A DNA stretch of 64,000 bases from Bradyrhizobium sp. Arg816. Lineage in GTDB: Bacteria; Pseudomonadota; Alphaproteobacteria; Rhizobiales; Xanthobacteraceae. Location of the stretch: NCBI RefSeq assembly GCF_029989365.1, contig NZ_JAPRAQ010000007.1, forward strand, positions 124,001 through 188,000. The letters are read 5' to 3'. The translations under genes were made by a program, and so were the position numbers. Positions within the stretch are counted from its first letter, which is position 1. Each line of letters starts with the position of its first letter. A model generated the notes under the pieces. That model saw only the letters and a program-made list of their open reading frames with translations. It was not told where the DNA came from and searched no databases. Shown one piece after another: positions 16,450-26,342 of this stretch.

Positions 16450-18672
16450 CTAGGCCACCACGGGTAACGCAGCGATTTGCTTGTCGAGGGTCACCGGGTA
16501 GTTTCGCACCCGAACGCCAGTCGCATTATAGACGGCATTTGCGACCGCAGCGGCTACCCCGCATATGCCGAGCTCGGCCACGCCCTTCGCCTTCATCGGC
16601 GAGACCTTGTCATCGGCCTCCTCGAGAAAGATCACTTCCTGATGCGGTATGTCGGCATGGACCGGTACTTCATAACCGGCAAGGTCGTGGTTGACGAAGA
16701 AGCCACGGCGTTTGTCTACCGCCAATTCCTCCATAAGCGCCGCGCCAACGCCCATGGTCATGGCTCCGATCACCTGACTTCGCGCGGTCGTCGGATTCAG
16801 GATGCGGCCCGCAGCACAGACGGCGAGCATGCGCCGTACCCGAATTTCGCCCGTGAAGGCGTCGACGGCGACTTCGACGAAGTGAGCACCGAACGTCGAT
16901 TGCTGAAAGGTCTTGCCGAGAGCTCCCCATTCCATCGTGTCTTCGGCGACGAGCTCGCCGGCGTGGACGGCGTCAACCAGCTTCGCCGATCGATTGCCGG
17001 CGCGCACTTGACCATCCTCGAACGTCGCCTCCGCTGAGTTGAAGCCGAGCCGCTGCGCCACGGCTTCCCGCAGCTTGACGCACGCCGCGTAGACGCCCGA
17101 AGTCGAACTGTTGGCACCGAACTGCCCTCCGGATCCGGAAGAGACCGGGAAGGAGGAGTCGCCGAGCCGAACCACGACCTTTTCCATGTCGATACCCATC
17201 ATCTCGGCAGCGGTCTGCGCGATGATCGTGTAACTGCCGGTGCCGATGTCCGTCATATCGGTCTCGACGGTGACGAGCCCGTCCTGCCCCAGATAGACGC
17301 GCGCGCCGGACGGAACAAGCAAGTTGTTCCGGAAGGCGGCTGCCACACCCGTTCCAATCAACCAGCTTCCCTCGCGCCTATTCGCAGGATTCGAATTGCG
17401 GTTTCGCCAGCCAAAGCGCTCTGCGCCCTCGCGCAGACACTGCACCAGGTTTCGCTGAGAGAACGGCCGGTCCGGTTTCTCCGGGTCGACCTGGGTGTCG
17501 TTGACGATGCGCAGTTCGACAGGATCCATCCCGAGTTTCTCCGCCAATTCGTCCATCGCGATCTCGAGCGCCATCATTCCCGGCGCCTCGCCAGGCGCGC
17601 GCATCGAATTTCCCTCGGGCAAGTCCAGGACGGCCAGTCGCATCGAGGTCAGACGACTGGGCCCCGCGTACAGCAGCCTCGTCTGATTGATCGCAGTCTC
17701 GGGCTGGCCCTCAGGAAGATCGCCCGAGCCGCTTTCGTGGGCAATTGCCATGATGTGCCCGTCGTGGGCCGCGCCGATCCGGATGCGCTGCCGGGTGGCC
17801 GGACGATGCGTCGTGTTGTTGGGAATCAGCGGACGCGGCAGCGTGACTTTCACTGGTCGGCCCGCCGCCTTTGCTCCAAGGGCCGCCATCACAGCGTCGG
17901 AGCGCAGGAACAGCTTGCCGCCGAAGCCGCCGCCGACATAAGGCGATACGAAGCGAACGTTTTCCTTCGGGATTCCGAGCGTAGTCGCCAGATCCGACCG
18001 GCCCCAGTCGATCATCTGGTTGGATGTCCAAACGGTCAACTTGTCTCCTTTCCATTCGGCGATGGATGCATGGGGCTCCATCATCGAATGGCTCTGGTCG
18101 GGGGTCGTATAGAGTTCGTCAAGCTTGACGGGAGCTCGAGAGAAAGCCTGCTGAAAGTCGCCAGTGCGGCTTTCGGGAGGTGCGTCCTTGTCGGGACTGT
18201 TAGGGTCCTTTGCAAGCGGCGCCTCCTTCAACGCTTCGACGAGATCGAAGCTGCCTTCTTTGCGTGAATACTTTATCCCGACCAGTGCCGCGGCCGCCCG
18301 CGCCTGCTCGAACGTCTCCGCCACCACGACCGCGATTGCCTGATGATAATGATCCACTTCAGGGCCGCCGAGCAGCTTGGCCGTGTTGAATTTTCCCTTG
18401 CCGAGCTTTCCGGCATTATCAGCCGTCACGACGGCGATGACCCCCGCGGCGCGCTCCGCGGCCTGCACATCCATGTGCTCAATGCGACCCTTGCTTATCG
18501 CCGATGCCACGATGACGCCGTAGGCCGGGTTGGCCACCACGTCCTTATGCTCATAGGCGTACGTTGCCCTTCCCGACGTCTTCAATGGACCGTCGATGCG
18601 GGGGTGCGCGCGTCCCACGACCCGCATGCGGTCGATCGGGTTGGCTCCAGCGGGTTTATCGAACTTCATCAC
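16450..18672 (-). CDS. paoC: aldehyde oxidoreductase molybdenum-binding subunit (PaoC/XdhA-type)
   Basis: A 740-residue large subunit of a xanthine dehydrogenase-family enzyme of the PaoABC (YagTSR) type, which oxidises aldehydes. It shows the molybdopterin-binding segment SPYVGGGFGGKLF, the substrate channel region RAPGEAPGMMALE, and the C-terminal catalytic Glu in KGVAELGICGVAAAVANA. Its start overlaps the end of the FAD subunit by 4 bp, so the three subunits form a coupled operon (20203 to 16450). No Moco-insertion chaperone (PaoD/XdhC) follows within the window, which is unusual for a complete pao operon. Confidence 0.9.
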   Translation of the reverse strand: MMKFDKPAGANPIDRMRVVGRAHPRIDGPLKTSGRATYAYEHKDVVANPAYGVIVASAISKGRIEHMDVQAAERAAGVIAVVTADNAGKLGKGKFNTAKLLGGPEVDHYHQAIAVVVAETFEQARAAAALVGIKYSRKEGSFDLVEALKEAPLAKDPNSPDKDAPPESRTGDFQQAFSRAPVKLDELYTTPDQSHSMMEPHASIAEWKGDKLTVWTSNQMIDWGRSDLATTLGIPKENVRFVSPYVGGGFGGKLFLRSDAVMAALGAKAAGRPVKVTLPRPLIPNNTTHRPATRQRIRIGAAHDGHIMAIAHESGSGDLPEGQPETAINQTRLLYAGPSRLTSMRLAVLDLPEGNSMRAPGEAPGMMALEIAMDELAEKLGMDPVELRIVNDTQVDPEKPDRPFSQRNLVQCLREGAERFGWRNRNSNPANRREGSWLIGTGVAAAFRNNLLVPSGARVYLGQDGLVTVETDMTDIGTGSYTIIAQTAAEMMGIDMEKVVVRLGDSSFPVSSGSGGQFGANSSTSGVYAACVKLREAVAQRLGFNSAEATFEDGQVRAGNRSAKLVDAVHAGELVAEDTMEWGALGKTFQQSTFGAHFVEVAVDAFTGEIRVRRMLAVCAAGRILNPTTARSQVIGAMTMGVGAALMEELAVDKRRGFFVNHDLAGYEVPVHADIPHQEVIFLEEADDKVSPMKAKGVAELGICGVAAAVANAVYNATGVRVRNYPVTLDKQIAALPVVA

Positions 18673-19619
18673 TGTCTCGCTTCGTTTATGGCGGCCGCCA
18701 CCGTCCGTTCGACGAGAGGTAGCTTGAACGCGTTGTCCTGGGTGGGTTTTGCATCGGCCAGCAGCCCAGCGGCGAAGGGCTTGGCGCCTTTCGGCAACTC
18801 GGCCTCGGCTTCCTCAACCCGCCACGGCTTGTGGGCCACGCCGCCAACTGCCACACGACCCGTCCCATCGCGCTGAAGAATGGCGGCGACAGAGACAAGG
18901 GCGAACGCATAGGAGGCGCGATCACGAACCTTTCGGTAGATGTGATTACCGCTGACCGGAGGCGGCAACGTCACCGCCGTGATGAGTTCGCCGGAGTAAA
19001 GCGAAGTCTCGATGTGCGGAGAGTCTCCGGGAAGCCGGTGAAAATCAGCAACGGGAATCTTTCGCGCCTGCCCCGCCGGATCCACGGTCTCGACCTCGGC
19101 GTCCAGCACCCGCATGGCGACCGCCATGTCTGACGGATGGGTGGCTATGCATGCCTCGCTGACGCCGATTATCCCGAGTTGTCGGCTGACGCCGTCGATC
19201 GCGGCACAGCCCGCACCCGGGCTTCGCTTATTGCATGGTTGGTTCGTGTCGTAGAAGTAGGGACAGCGGGTCCGCTGCAGGAGATTTCCCGCGGTCGTCG
19301 CCTTGTTGCGGAGCTGACCGGAAGCGCCGGCGAGAAGCGCTCGGCTGAGGACGGCGTAGTCCCGCCGGACGCGCAGGTCAGCGGCAAGACTGGTATTCCG
19401 GACCAACGCGCCAATGCGCAGTCCGCCCTCTGGGGTTGTCTCGATCATATCGAGGCCCAGTCCGTTGACGTCGATGAGGTGGTCCGGCGTCTCGATCTCC
19501 AACTTCATCAGATCGAGCAGATTGGTACCACCTGCGATAAACTTCGCGCCTTCGATTCTCTGCGCCTTGGCGGCGGCTTCCTGGGCCGACGTGGCACGTT
19601 CGTAGGTAAACTCCTTCAT
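18669..19619 (-). CDS. paoB: aldehyde oxidoreductase FAD-binding subunit
   Basis: A 316-residue medium subunit. The FAD loop FIAGGTNLLDLMK is near residue 30, and the cysteine-rich insertion RCPYFYDTNQPCNKRSPGAGC (about 118-138) is the hallmark of PaoB-type subunits that carry an extra 4Fe-4S cluster. The C-terminal CO-dehydrogenase flavoprotein domain follows. It overlaps both neighbours by 4 bp. Confidence 0.9.
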   Translation of the reverse strand: MKEFTYERATSAQEAAAKAQRIEGAKFIAGGTNLLDLMKLEIETPDHLIDVNGLGLDMIETTPEGGLRIGALVRNTSLAADLRVRRDYAVLSRALLAGASGQLRNKATTAGNLLQRTRCPYFYDTNQPCNKRSPGAGCAAIDGVSRQLGIIGVSEACIATHPSDMAVAMRVLDAEVETVDPAGQARKIPVADFHRLPGDSPHIETSLYSGELITAVTLPPPVSGNHIYRKVRDRASYAFALVSVAAILQRDGTGRVAVGGVAHKPWRVEEAEAELPKGAKPFAAGLLADAKPTQDNAFKLPLVERTVAAAINEARQ

Positions 19620-20203
19620 GTGCTGCTCTCCGCGACCTGGGCTATTGCGTCGGCGATGTTGGAGTAGGCGCCGCAGCGGCAGATATTCCCGCTCATTCGT
19701 TCCCGGAGTTCGGCATTCGTGAGCTCGGGATGAGACGTCAGATCAACGCTGGCGTGGCTCGGGATGCCCGCTTTGATCTCCTCGAGCACCGCGACCGCCG
19801 AGCAGATTTGCCCGGGCGTGCAGTATCCGCACTGATAGCCGTCGTGCTCGACGAAGGCAGCCTGCATCGGATGAAGGTGGTCCGGCTCCCCCAGTCCTTC
19901 GATCGTCGTGATCTTGTCACCTTCGTGCATGACGGCAAGCGTGAGACACGAATTGATGCGCACGCCGTTGACGATGACCGTGCAGGCGCCGCACTGACCG
20001 TGATCGCACCCCTTCTTCGTGCCGGTGAGGTGAGCATGCTCGCGCAGCGCATCGAGTAGCGTGGTGCGAGTGTCGAGACGAAAATTGAGCGGCTCGCCAT
20101 TCACCTCGAACGAGACATCGAAGCCCCGCCGTGCGGCATCGGAACTGGTCGCTGGCGCTTCCCCGCCCGAACCTAGCCCGATCATGGCCGTCCCGCCCAC
20201 CAA
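19616..20203 (-). CDS. paoA: aldehyde oxidoreductase 2Fe-2S subunit with out-of-frame Tat signal
   Basis: The open frame gives 195 residues from a TTG at 20203. Two 2Fe-2S cluster motifs are complete: GCDHGQCGACTV and CGYCTPGQ with CRCGAY. PaoA proteins carry an N-terminal Tat signal. Here an ATG at 20250 with GAGGGAG upstream starts MTSANPPNRK, and the twin-arginine stretch RRGVLVGGTAMIGLGSGG follows in the frame of the main ORF, one base off. A one-base loss near 20214 would explain this. As written, the enzyme would lack a Tat signal and stay in the cytoplasm. Confidence 0.85.
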   Translation of the reverse strand: MVGGTAMIGLGSGGEAPATSSDAARRGFDVSFEVNGEPLNFRLDTRTTLLDALREHAHLTGTKKGCDHGQCGACTVIVNGVRINSCLTLAVMHEGDKITTIEGLGEPDHLHPMQAAFVEHDGYQCGYCTPGQICSAVAVLEEIKAGIPSHASVDLTSHPELTNAELRERMSGNICRCGAYSNIADAIAQVAESST

Positions 20204-20400
20204 GACGCCTCGCCTTCACATTTCCTGTTCGGTGGATTTGCAGATGTCATCTGCGGATCTCCCTCTGAGCATGGACGGACGCAGGATAAGTCTTCTGTCG
20301 CCATAGGGTTCATACGATCATCTCGGGCCGTGCAGTCGTCACCGATCGGGGTTCCAAGCAGCGGTAAGTTTCGGGCGACCCGCTCGGCAGAAGGACTCGT

Positions 20401-20668
20401 TTCTGCAGGAGCAAAAGCTACGGATCAGGACGCTACGCGGCTGGGCGATCGACGTATTGCTGGTGGCCGGCGCCATCCACGAATGCGAGGAGCACAGTGA
20501 GGCGAGAGACCAGCCGATCCGCACGCGCGCCCACGCGCCCTCCGTCTCGCCCGTCAGGATCCGCTCGATGGCATCTCTCCAGACGAAGCGAACGCAGAAG
20601 TCTGGGACGTCCTGGACTCGATGGGCGACACTTGCCCGGAGTGCCCGCCGACTAACGATCGGCCGTGA
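20401..20668 (+). pseudogene. WAxxxLxxxGAIxECxxH family gene (copy 2), frameshifted
   Basis: The plus strand reads RTLRGWAIDVLLVAGAIHECEEH, then after a one-base shift near 20500 ADPHAR.RALRLARQDPLDGISPDEA and DVLDSMGDTCPECPP, ending TGA at 20666-20668. This matches the intact paralogue at 32710-32988 along its length. No ATG is visible upstream in frame. The 3' end overlaps the convergent hydrolase gene. Probably dead. Confidence 0.55.
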
Positions 20669-21662
20669 TGACGCGTGCCGGATCGCGAGCGCCTTGGACT
20701 GAAATGGAGGCCACCTCATCGACGGCCGCCATCAACTCCGAAGTGTTAGTCTGCTGGATCATATGCCCCGCCCCAGCGATGCGTCGCAGCCTGCTGTGAC
20801 TGATCATGCGATGCAATCGCGCGGATTGCTCGACGTCGATCAAGCGGTCGTCCTCGCCCGCAATTATGACCATTGGCATCTTGATTTCGCGGTAGGTCTT
20901 CGAAGCCGCCCCAGCCATCGGAACCATCATCGCGGACTCCTCTGCACTAGCGTGGAGCTGCGACGGTCTCACAGCCATTTCGACCGGGAAGCCGGCGAAC
21001 TTTCCCGGGACCGGCTGCGGTCCGAAGACCTTGCGCAAGAGGGTTGGCCACATCAACCGGGCAAGGACCGGCGAGATGGTGTTGCTGATAACGTCTCCCA
21101 GTACGGGGATCGCCGGAACGGACGGCGCCGCCAGATCGAGGCGAGAAGTCGGAAAATAGTATCCCGACGCGAGCACCAGCCCTTCAACGAGAGCGGGGTG
21201 CCTTGTGGCCAGTGCGACGGCGATCAAAGCCGCCCACGAATGCCCAAGCACGATCGCACGCTGAATGCCCAACCGTTCGAGGGCCTTCCGGAACAAGTCC
21301 GCCTGTTCGTTCGGCCCCCAAACACCGCCCCGGGGCCTCGAGCTGTGGCCGAAGCCCGGGCGATCGAACGCGATTACCCTGTACTTCTCAGCCGCGCGGT
21401 CGATCAGGCCGCTCGACTGCAGATCCTCGATCATTGTGCCGTTGCCGTGGAGCAGAAGCAGCGGACGGCCGCTGCCGCGCTCCACGTAGTGGAGCCGAAC
21501 GCCATCGACATCGATGAATTTGCCTCGATGTGGATTTGCGCGTTCCGCCTTCCGCGCAAGCTGTCGGTTTACCAGGGCCGTCGCCGCCAGCAGGACGGCG
21601 CCGCCGGCGACCACCGCGACAGCCGGCCTAAACGATGAAGAACTTGTGCGCGATAGAGCCAT
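20652..21662 (-). CDS. alpha/beta hydrolase with N-terminal membrane anchor
   Basis: A 336-residue protein starting at ATG 21662. Residues about 12-30 (AVAVVAGGAVLLAATALV) form a membrane anchor or uncleaved signal. The hydrolase fold shows LLLHGNGT (oxyanion), nucleophile elbow GHSWAALIA, acid in GEDDRLID and His in AGHMIQ. It could be an esterase, epoxide hydrolase or haloperoxidase-like enzyme; the sequence does not decide. It lies upstream of, and on the same strand as, the pao genes, but 400 bp away. Confidence 0.8.
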   Translation of the reverse strand: MALSRTSSSSFRPAVAVVAGGAVLLAATALVNRQLARKAERANPHRGKFIDVDGVRLHYVERGSGRPLLLLHGNGTMIEDLQSSGLIDRAAEKYRVIAFDRPGFGHSSRPRGGVWGPNEQADLFRKALERLGIQRAIVLGHSWAALIAVALATRHPALVEGLVLASGYYFPTSRLDLAAPSVPAIPVLGDVISNTISPVLARLMWPTLLRKVFGPQPVPGKFAGFPVEMAVRPSQLHASAEESAMMVPMAGAASKTYREIKMPMVIIAGEDDRLIDVEQSARLHRMISHSRLRRIAGAGHMIQQTNTSELMAAVDEVASISVQGARDPARVITADR

Positions 21663-22303
21663 GTGTGGTGCCTCGGAATGGTCTGCCCGATGAAAATGCC
21701 AGTGCGGAATGGAGCAGAGGATCGAACACCCGCGACTTCGGTACGTTCCTGCCGCGCTGGTGTGATCAATGCATTTAGTCACTTGCTTGCCTCCTATGCT
21801 TCATTGGCTTTCATGCACGACCCTATTTGGGCTTCTGGCCTCAGCCGATCCGGCGTCCCCGGAGGGCGAAATGGAACTTGGAACTCGGCTCGGCCGGGCG
21901 TTCGAGTAAGTCGGACGACAGCACCCGGCCCCTAATCCGATGGCTTGGCAAGCAACACCGGGTGAAGACAGCAAAGAAAGGCTCGTTCAAAGCAAGACTT
22001 TCCATGAGGGTCTGCTCACGGAAGTGATGAACTGATGGGCCGCATCGCTTCGACGGTCGCCCGTCACGTGCCCAGCATGCAGTCGCGCTATCCCTCGGTG
22101 AAAGGGTTGGCGAGCCAGCCTGTGTCCGATGTGTGCCTCTCTCTTAGCAGCCTATCCACCCATGCCGCCGAGTTCTGACCGGAGCGCCATTAAGGTGGTG
22201 GGCGGACGAGTTCAGGGGGGCTAAGGGAGCGCGGTCGTTTCGAAATGAGGGGCCGAAGAACAGCGCATTCAAAGCGAGGTTTTTCCCTTAAGTCGTACGT
22301 CCA
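21663..22303. other. 640-bp intergenic stretch at the edge of the mobile region
   Basis: No ORF with a family signature or good ribosome binding site was found. It lies between the hydrolase and the excisionase-like gene, where an element boundary would be expected, but I could not find a tRNA or a convincing att repeat. Confidence 0.45.
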
Positions 22304-22570
22304 TTAATTCGACATGTTGGAGTCAAGAAGCGCCAGAAGTGAGCGCACCACTACCAGTCGCCGTCGTCCGATCGTGGTCGTGACGATACACCCAGCTCCT
22401 ATCAACTCGTAAAGCTTCGTGCGTCCTAAGCCGGTCACTTGGCATGCATCGTCAATCGTGCAGGAGAGCCGCTGAGCGAATGGCACTGTGCACGGCTCTG
22501 CGGTTTTCGGAGGGGATAGACTCACTTGTGACTGTTGGCCGCTAGTTTTCTCTCGTCGATTGTATCCCAC
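22304..22570 (-). CDS. excisionase-like helix-turn-helix protein
   Basis: An 88-residue protein, start GTG. Residues 35-85 read RLSCTIDDACQVTGLGRTKLYELIGAGCIVTTTIGRRRLVVVRSLLALL, the MerR-like winged helix of excisionases and AlpA-type regulators. Such proteins direct excision or control integrase expression of integrative elements. The adjacent trb/tra genes support a mobile element, but no integrase is in the window. Confidence 0.7.
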   Translation of the reverse strand: MGYNRREKTSGQQSQVSLSPPKTAEPCTVPFAQRLSCTIDDACQVTGLGRTKLYELIGAGCIVTTTIGRRRLVVVRSLLALLDSNMSN

Positions 22571-23468
22571 GTGGCCTCCTCTTCACACAAAGCTCGACAG
22601 GACAAGAGTCGATTGTGCGACGGGCAACGTCAATGCGAACACCCGAGGGCGATCGCGTAAGAGAGCGCACATTGGCGGCGATTTGAACATTTTCGGACAT
22701 CAAGGGCGCCGCGGAAATTTTTCGCGAATGCGCCAGCCAGAGTGATGCTTGGTGCCGAGGCTAGCCTTTTAATTGTCGGCAGAAATTTCCCCGGACGTTC
22801 GCCGAGAGCTCCGGCGCGCTGCCGTCGAGTTGCCAATGGGAAAGATCAGACACCGTCCCCTCCAGCTGCTATCCGCTTCAGTATAGCACACCGCAATTAC
22901 GATCTCAGTCCGCGCGTAGCCGGCTGGTCCGGGCCGGGAAACGCCGTAGACGTCGAAACCATTTTTCGAAGCCGCGACACATTCCTGAAACCGAACAGGA
23001 TCAAGCTGCCGCCATTGGACCAGATGGGGATGCGGTGATGCGGACATTCATCGAAACCCTTTACCGCGATTATTGCCTGCCCCGGCTGCGGGAGATGCGG
23101 AAGCTTGATATCTCGCACTGACCCATAAGTGATACTCAAAGATATCCGATCGCGTTCGCCGTACTGTCGGCCTTCGGGATCGCCATCGCGGTCTGGGCCG
23201 CCATGGGGCAACCGCCCGCGAATCATCCGAAGAAACCCGGCTCTCGCCTCGTGCTGAATCCATCAGACGCTTCCTGTGGCTAAGGAACCGGCCGTCGTTT
23301 TCAACCGTTCGGTCAATGCTCATCGGTCTTGGTACCCGTCTGGAACGGGTACGCAGGCGGCCAATGTACCGTTGACGATTGCGACCGATCGCGGCGCCCC
23401 GCCCATCAGGATGGGTTCGGTGAGCGCGCGATGAACGGGCACCACGAAACCTGCGACTGGCTCATCCA
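22571..23468. other. 900-bp stretch where trbD-trbI genes would be expected; no clear gene
   Basis: In complete elements trbD, trbE, trbJ, trbL, trbF, trbG and trbI follow trbC. Here nothing recognisable of them remains. A 27-codon ORF (ATG 23038, LYRDYCLPRLREMRK) and a short hydrophobic frame (IAFAVLSAFGIAIAVWAAMG, about 23145-23205) may be fragments of other genes. It is probably the scar of a large deletion. Confidence 0.45.
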
Positions 23469-23795
23469 TCAGATCACCACGCCGCCGCCAAAGGAGAAGA
23501 ACGACAGGAAGAAGCTCGAGGCCGCGAACGCGATCGACAGACCGAACACGATCTGGATCAGTCGCCGAAAGCCACCGGACGAATCGCCGAAGGCGAGCGT
23601 GAGTCCTGTAATAACGATGATGATGACGGCGATGATCTTGGCGACCGGACCTTCAACCGACTGCAGGATTTGATTGAGTGGCTGTTCCCACGGCATGTTC
23701 GAGCCAGCCGCCCATGCCGGCGCCGTCGTTAGAAGAACGGTACCGAAGGCTGCGAGTGAAGCGGCTTCTCGAAGAAAGCGAAATTGCGGACGCAT
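23469..23795 (-). CDS. trbC: conjugal transfer protein TrbC (pilin-like)
   Basis: A 108-residue VirB2/TrbC-type pilin subunit. It has a signal-peptide-like start (SLAAFGTVLLTTAPAWAAG) and two hydrophobic helices (about 50-72 and 80-103), separated by the polar DSSGGFRRLIQ turn. AGGAG precedes the ATG at 23795. The trbB stop codon would lie only one base upstream, as in related elements. The rest of the mating-pair genes are missing, so it is probably not functional. Confidence 0.8.
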   Translation of the reverse strand: MRPQFRFLREAASLAAFGTVLLTTAPAWAAGSNMPWEQPLNQILQSVEGPVAKIIAVIIIVITGLTLAFGDSSGGFRRLIQIVFGLSIAFAASSFFLSFFSFGGGVVI

Positions 23796-23796
23796 G

Positions 23797-24708
23797 TCAG
23801 TCTCCTGCTGGTGAAAGGCTGTAGTCGTCCCAAGCCCCGCGACGAGGGCGAGTTCGGCAAGGCGACGATCAGTGCCGCGACCGGCGAGCACGGCGACAAG
23901 GTTGATGGTCTCGGCGATCAGCGCGCGCGGAACCGTGATGACGGCTTCCTGAATGAGCTGCTCGAGCCGTCGGAGCGCCCAGTGCGGTGCCGGCGTGAAT
24001 GGTGCCGATGCCACCGGGATGACCGGTGCCCCAGGCCTTGAGCAAGTCGAGCGCTTCGGCGCCCCGGACTTCGCCGATCGGGATGCGGTCAGGACGCAAT
24101 CGAAGCGAGGAGCGGACAAGGTCAGATAAGGTGGCCACGCCGTCCTTGGTCCGCAGCGCCACGAGGTTGGGCGCCTTGCATTGGAGTTCGCGTGTATCTT
24201 CGATCAGAACGACGCGATCGGAGGTCTTTGCAACCTCGGCCAAGAGCGCGTTGGTCAAGGTTGTCTTGCCGGTCGACGTACCGCCTGCGACGAGGATGTT
24301 CTTGCGCGCGGCGACCGCGGCCCTTAAGGCGCAGGCCTGATCTGATGTCATCGTTCCCGCGGCCACATAGTCGTCGAGTGTGAAGACCGCGACCGCGGGC
24401 TTACGGATAGCGAAGGCGGGAGCCGCAACGACTGGAGGTAACAACCCTTCAAAGCGCTCGCCGGTCACAGGTAGCTCGGCAGAGACGCGTGGCGAGCCAG
24501 CATGCACCTCAGCGCCTACGTGGTGTGCCACCAGACGAACGATACGCTCGCCGTCCGCCGCAGACAAAGTTTCGCCGGTATCAGTGAGGCCACTAGACAG
24601 CCGATCAACCCACAACCGTCCATCCGGATTGAGCATCACCTCGATGATTCGCGCACCACGCGAATTTGCCTCCGATTGAAAGGATTGGATCACCACCGTC
24701 GCCCCCAC
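23797..24708 (-). pseudogene. trbB: conjugal transfer ATPase TrbB, damaged
   Basis: A VirB11-type secretion ATPase. Walker A is GGTSTGKTT, and EDTRELQC, RPDRIPIGEVRGAEALD and GTGHPGGIGTIHAG follow. After GTALG the frame shifts by a 2-nt loss (near 24010), giving ALRRLEQLIQEAVITVPRALIAETIN in a new frame. A further 1-nt loss near 23830 brings the ending DDYSLSPAGD and its TGA (23799-23797) back to the original frame. The first about 20 family residues are also replaced, so the 5' end is truncated. As written the protein stops at 23869. Confidence 0.8.
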
Positions 24709-24798
24709 CGAATGAGGACGTTTAGAGAGCGTCCTCAGATGGGTTGATTAGAAAAGCCACTGAGCGATTTGGGGCAACAAGCGCTTACGGTGATCGTA

Positions 24799-24815
24799 GG
24801 CTGGCGTAGAAAAAG
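24799..24815. repeat. 17-bp direct repeat, left copy flanking the MFS gene
   Basis: GGCTGGCGTAGAAAAAG occurs here and at 26343-26359, with weaker similarity continuing on both sides (about 36 bp in all). The repeats bracket the MFS gene between copG and trbB. Confidence 0.6.
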
Positions 24816-24926
24816 AAAGACCGGGAACAGATATTTGACGCCTGCTCGAATGAACAAGTTCAATAGCGATGGATTTTGATCAGTGTTCGTCGGGAAGGGT
24901 TTGCGCGCAACGCTGCAGATCGCGGC

Positions 24927-26261
24927 TCACCACTCCGCATCGCCATCGATCGGTATTAGTACGATCGCTTGCTCGTATGAAATTGCCGATTCAACTGACT
25001 CGGAAACGCTAGCCGGCGCGAAGAAGGCAATTGAACCCATCCACCTAGTGAAGGATCGGAGCGACGGTAGCGCGAACCAAACCAACGCCCCGATCTGCAG
25101 TGCAGCGTTGACACCAAATGCGATCTGATATGCCAGGATGGGCCCATGGCTACCATCCGTGCGCCATTGCTCCAAAATCAAGCCTGTCCCGTATTGAGCC
25201 AAAAATGCCCATCCGAAGTGCAGTACGTTCAAGGCACCGTTGGCACGTCCGGCAAGCTCTGGCGGAAAGTAATCAGCTATGACTGCAAAACTGACCACGG
25301 TCGCCGTTCCGACAATGGCGACAACAGACCACGGCAATATGGAGGGCAAAGGCGCGCGCAGGATCAAGGCAAGCTCGGCTGCGATGAAGAGCATCGCGAC
25401 CACTGCCAATATTGTTTCCGCACCGCCCCCTCTTCGTCGGATGCAGTGGACCGTTGTGCCGAACAACCAAGCACCGCCGCAAAGTACGATCGACATGATG
25501 AATAGCTGTCCGACGAGGCTCTCACGACCAAGTCCCTCTACGTCCGTCAGCCACGGTGCCGCCCACAATCCCTGCAGAGACCAGGCTGATCCCACGCAAG
25601 TCGCCGACAACGGGGCAATTCGCCAGAAGCGCTTGTCGCTAAAAACGGAACCAAGCGTGGCGGGAGTTAATCCTATTGATGGGGTGGTGACACGTTCAGG
25701 GACCACGATGTAGACGAGCACGGCCGTGGCACCGGTCGCGGTCGCCAGGATTTCAAAGAGCTGTCGCCAGCCGATCCAGACGAGCAGATGTTCGGCAGGG
25801 GTCGTGGCAGTCACCGCTCCGAACGAACCCAGCATGATCATGTAGCCGTTCAGCAAGGCCGCTCGTTCCTTGGGAAACCAAAGAACGATGGATTTCAACC
25901 CGGCCGTCAGCGCGGCCGCCACCCCAAGGCCGATCATTGCTCGCGAAATCAAGAGCGACGGCAATCCCGTCGACGTCGCGAACAGGCCGGCACCCGCGGC
26001 GGCGACCAAGAGCAATGCACTTTGCACGCGACGCGGGCCAAAGCGGTCCAGCAATATACCGATGGGGATCTGAGCCGCCGCGAAGACGAAGAAGTAGACC
26101 GACGTAAGCAACCCGAGGTCAGAGGTCCTGAGTCCGATATCCGAGATCAGATGGCCGGAGATCAGAGCGTTGATCGTTCGAAACAGGTATGAAAGATAGT
26201 ATCCAGCGGCGAACGGGAGAAAAACGCGCGCGATAAGACGCCATGCCGCTGAACTCTGCAT
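24927..26261 (-). CDS. major facilitator superfamily transporter
   Basis: A 444-residue inner membrane protein with about 12 predicted helices. It has an MFS signature in loop 2-3 (GILLDRFGPRRVQ), an N-terminal helix with FAAGYYLSYLFRTINALI, and VLWFPKERAALLNG after helix 4. The overall pattern resembles anion:cation symporter or nitrate/sugar-phosphate antiporter-like MFS; substrate unknown. AAGGGGG precedes the ATG. It interrupts the usual copG-trbB adjacency and is flanked by 17-bp repeats, so it looks like inserted cargo. Confidence 0.8.
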   Translation of the reverse strand: MQSSAAWRLIARVFLPFAAGYYLSYLFRTINALISGHLISDIGLRTSDLGLLTSVYFFVFAAAQIPIGILLDRFGPRRVQSALLLVAAAGAGLFATSTGLPSLLISRAMIGLGVAAALTAGLKSIVLWFPKERAALLNGYMIMLGSFGAVTATTPAEHLLVWIGWRQLFEILATATGATAVLVYIVVPERVTTPSIGLTPATLGSVFSDKRFWRIAPLSATCVGSAWSLQGLWAAPWLTDVEGLGRESLVGQLFIMSIVLCGGAWLFGTTVHCIRRRGGGAETILAVVAMLFIAAELALILRAPLPSILPWSVVAIVGTATVVSFAVIADYFPPELAGRANGALNVLHFGWAFLAQYGTGLILEQWRTDGSHGPILAYQIAFGVNAALQIGALVWFALPSLRSFTRWMGSIAFFAPASVSESVESAISYEQAIVLIPIDGDAEW

Positions 26262-26342
26262 CTGGCCCCCTTGCTCCTAAGCTCATTCGGGCCGATAGCG
26301 CGTCGAACTCCTTGTCGGCTTGGCTAAATTGCTGCGGTCGTG

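Noticed and set aside
16201..16467. 88-codon plus-strand ORF upstream of the pao operon end
   Set aside because: Overlaps the paoC stop, has no good start signal and no recognisable sequence.
22742..23038. 98-codon plus-strand ORF in the gap beside trbC
   Set aside because: No ribosome binding site, Arg/Pro-rich shadow-like composition, no family resemblance.
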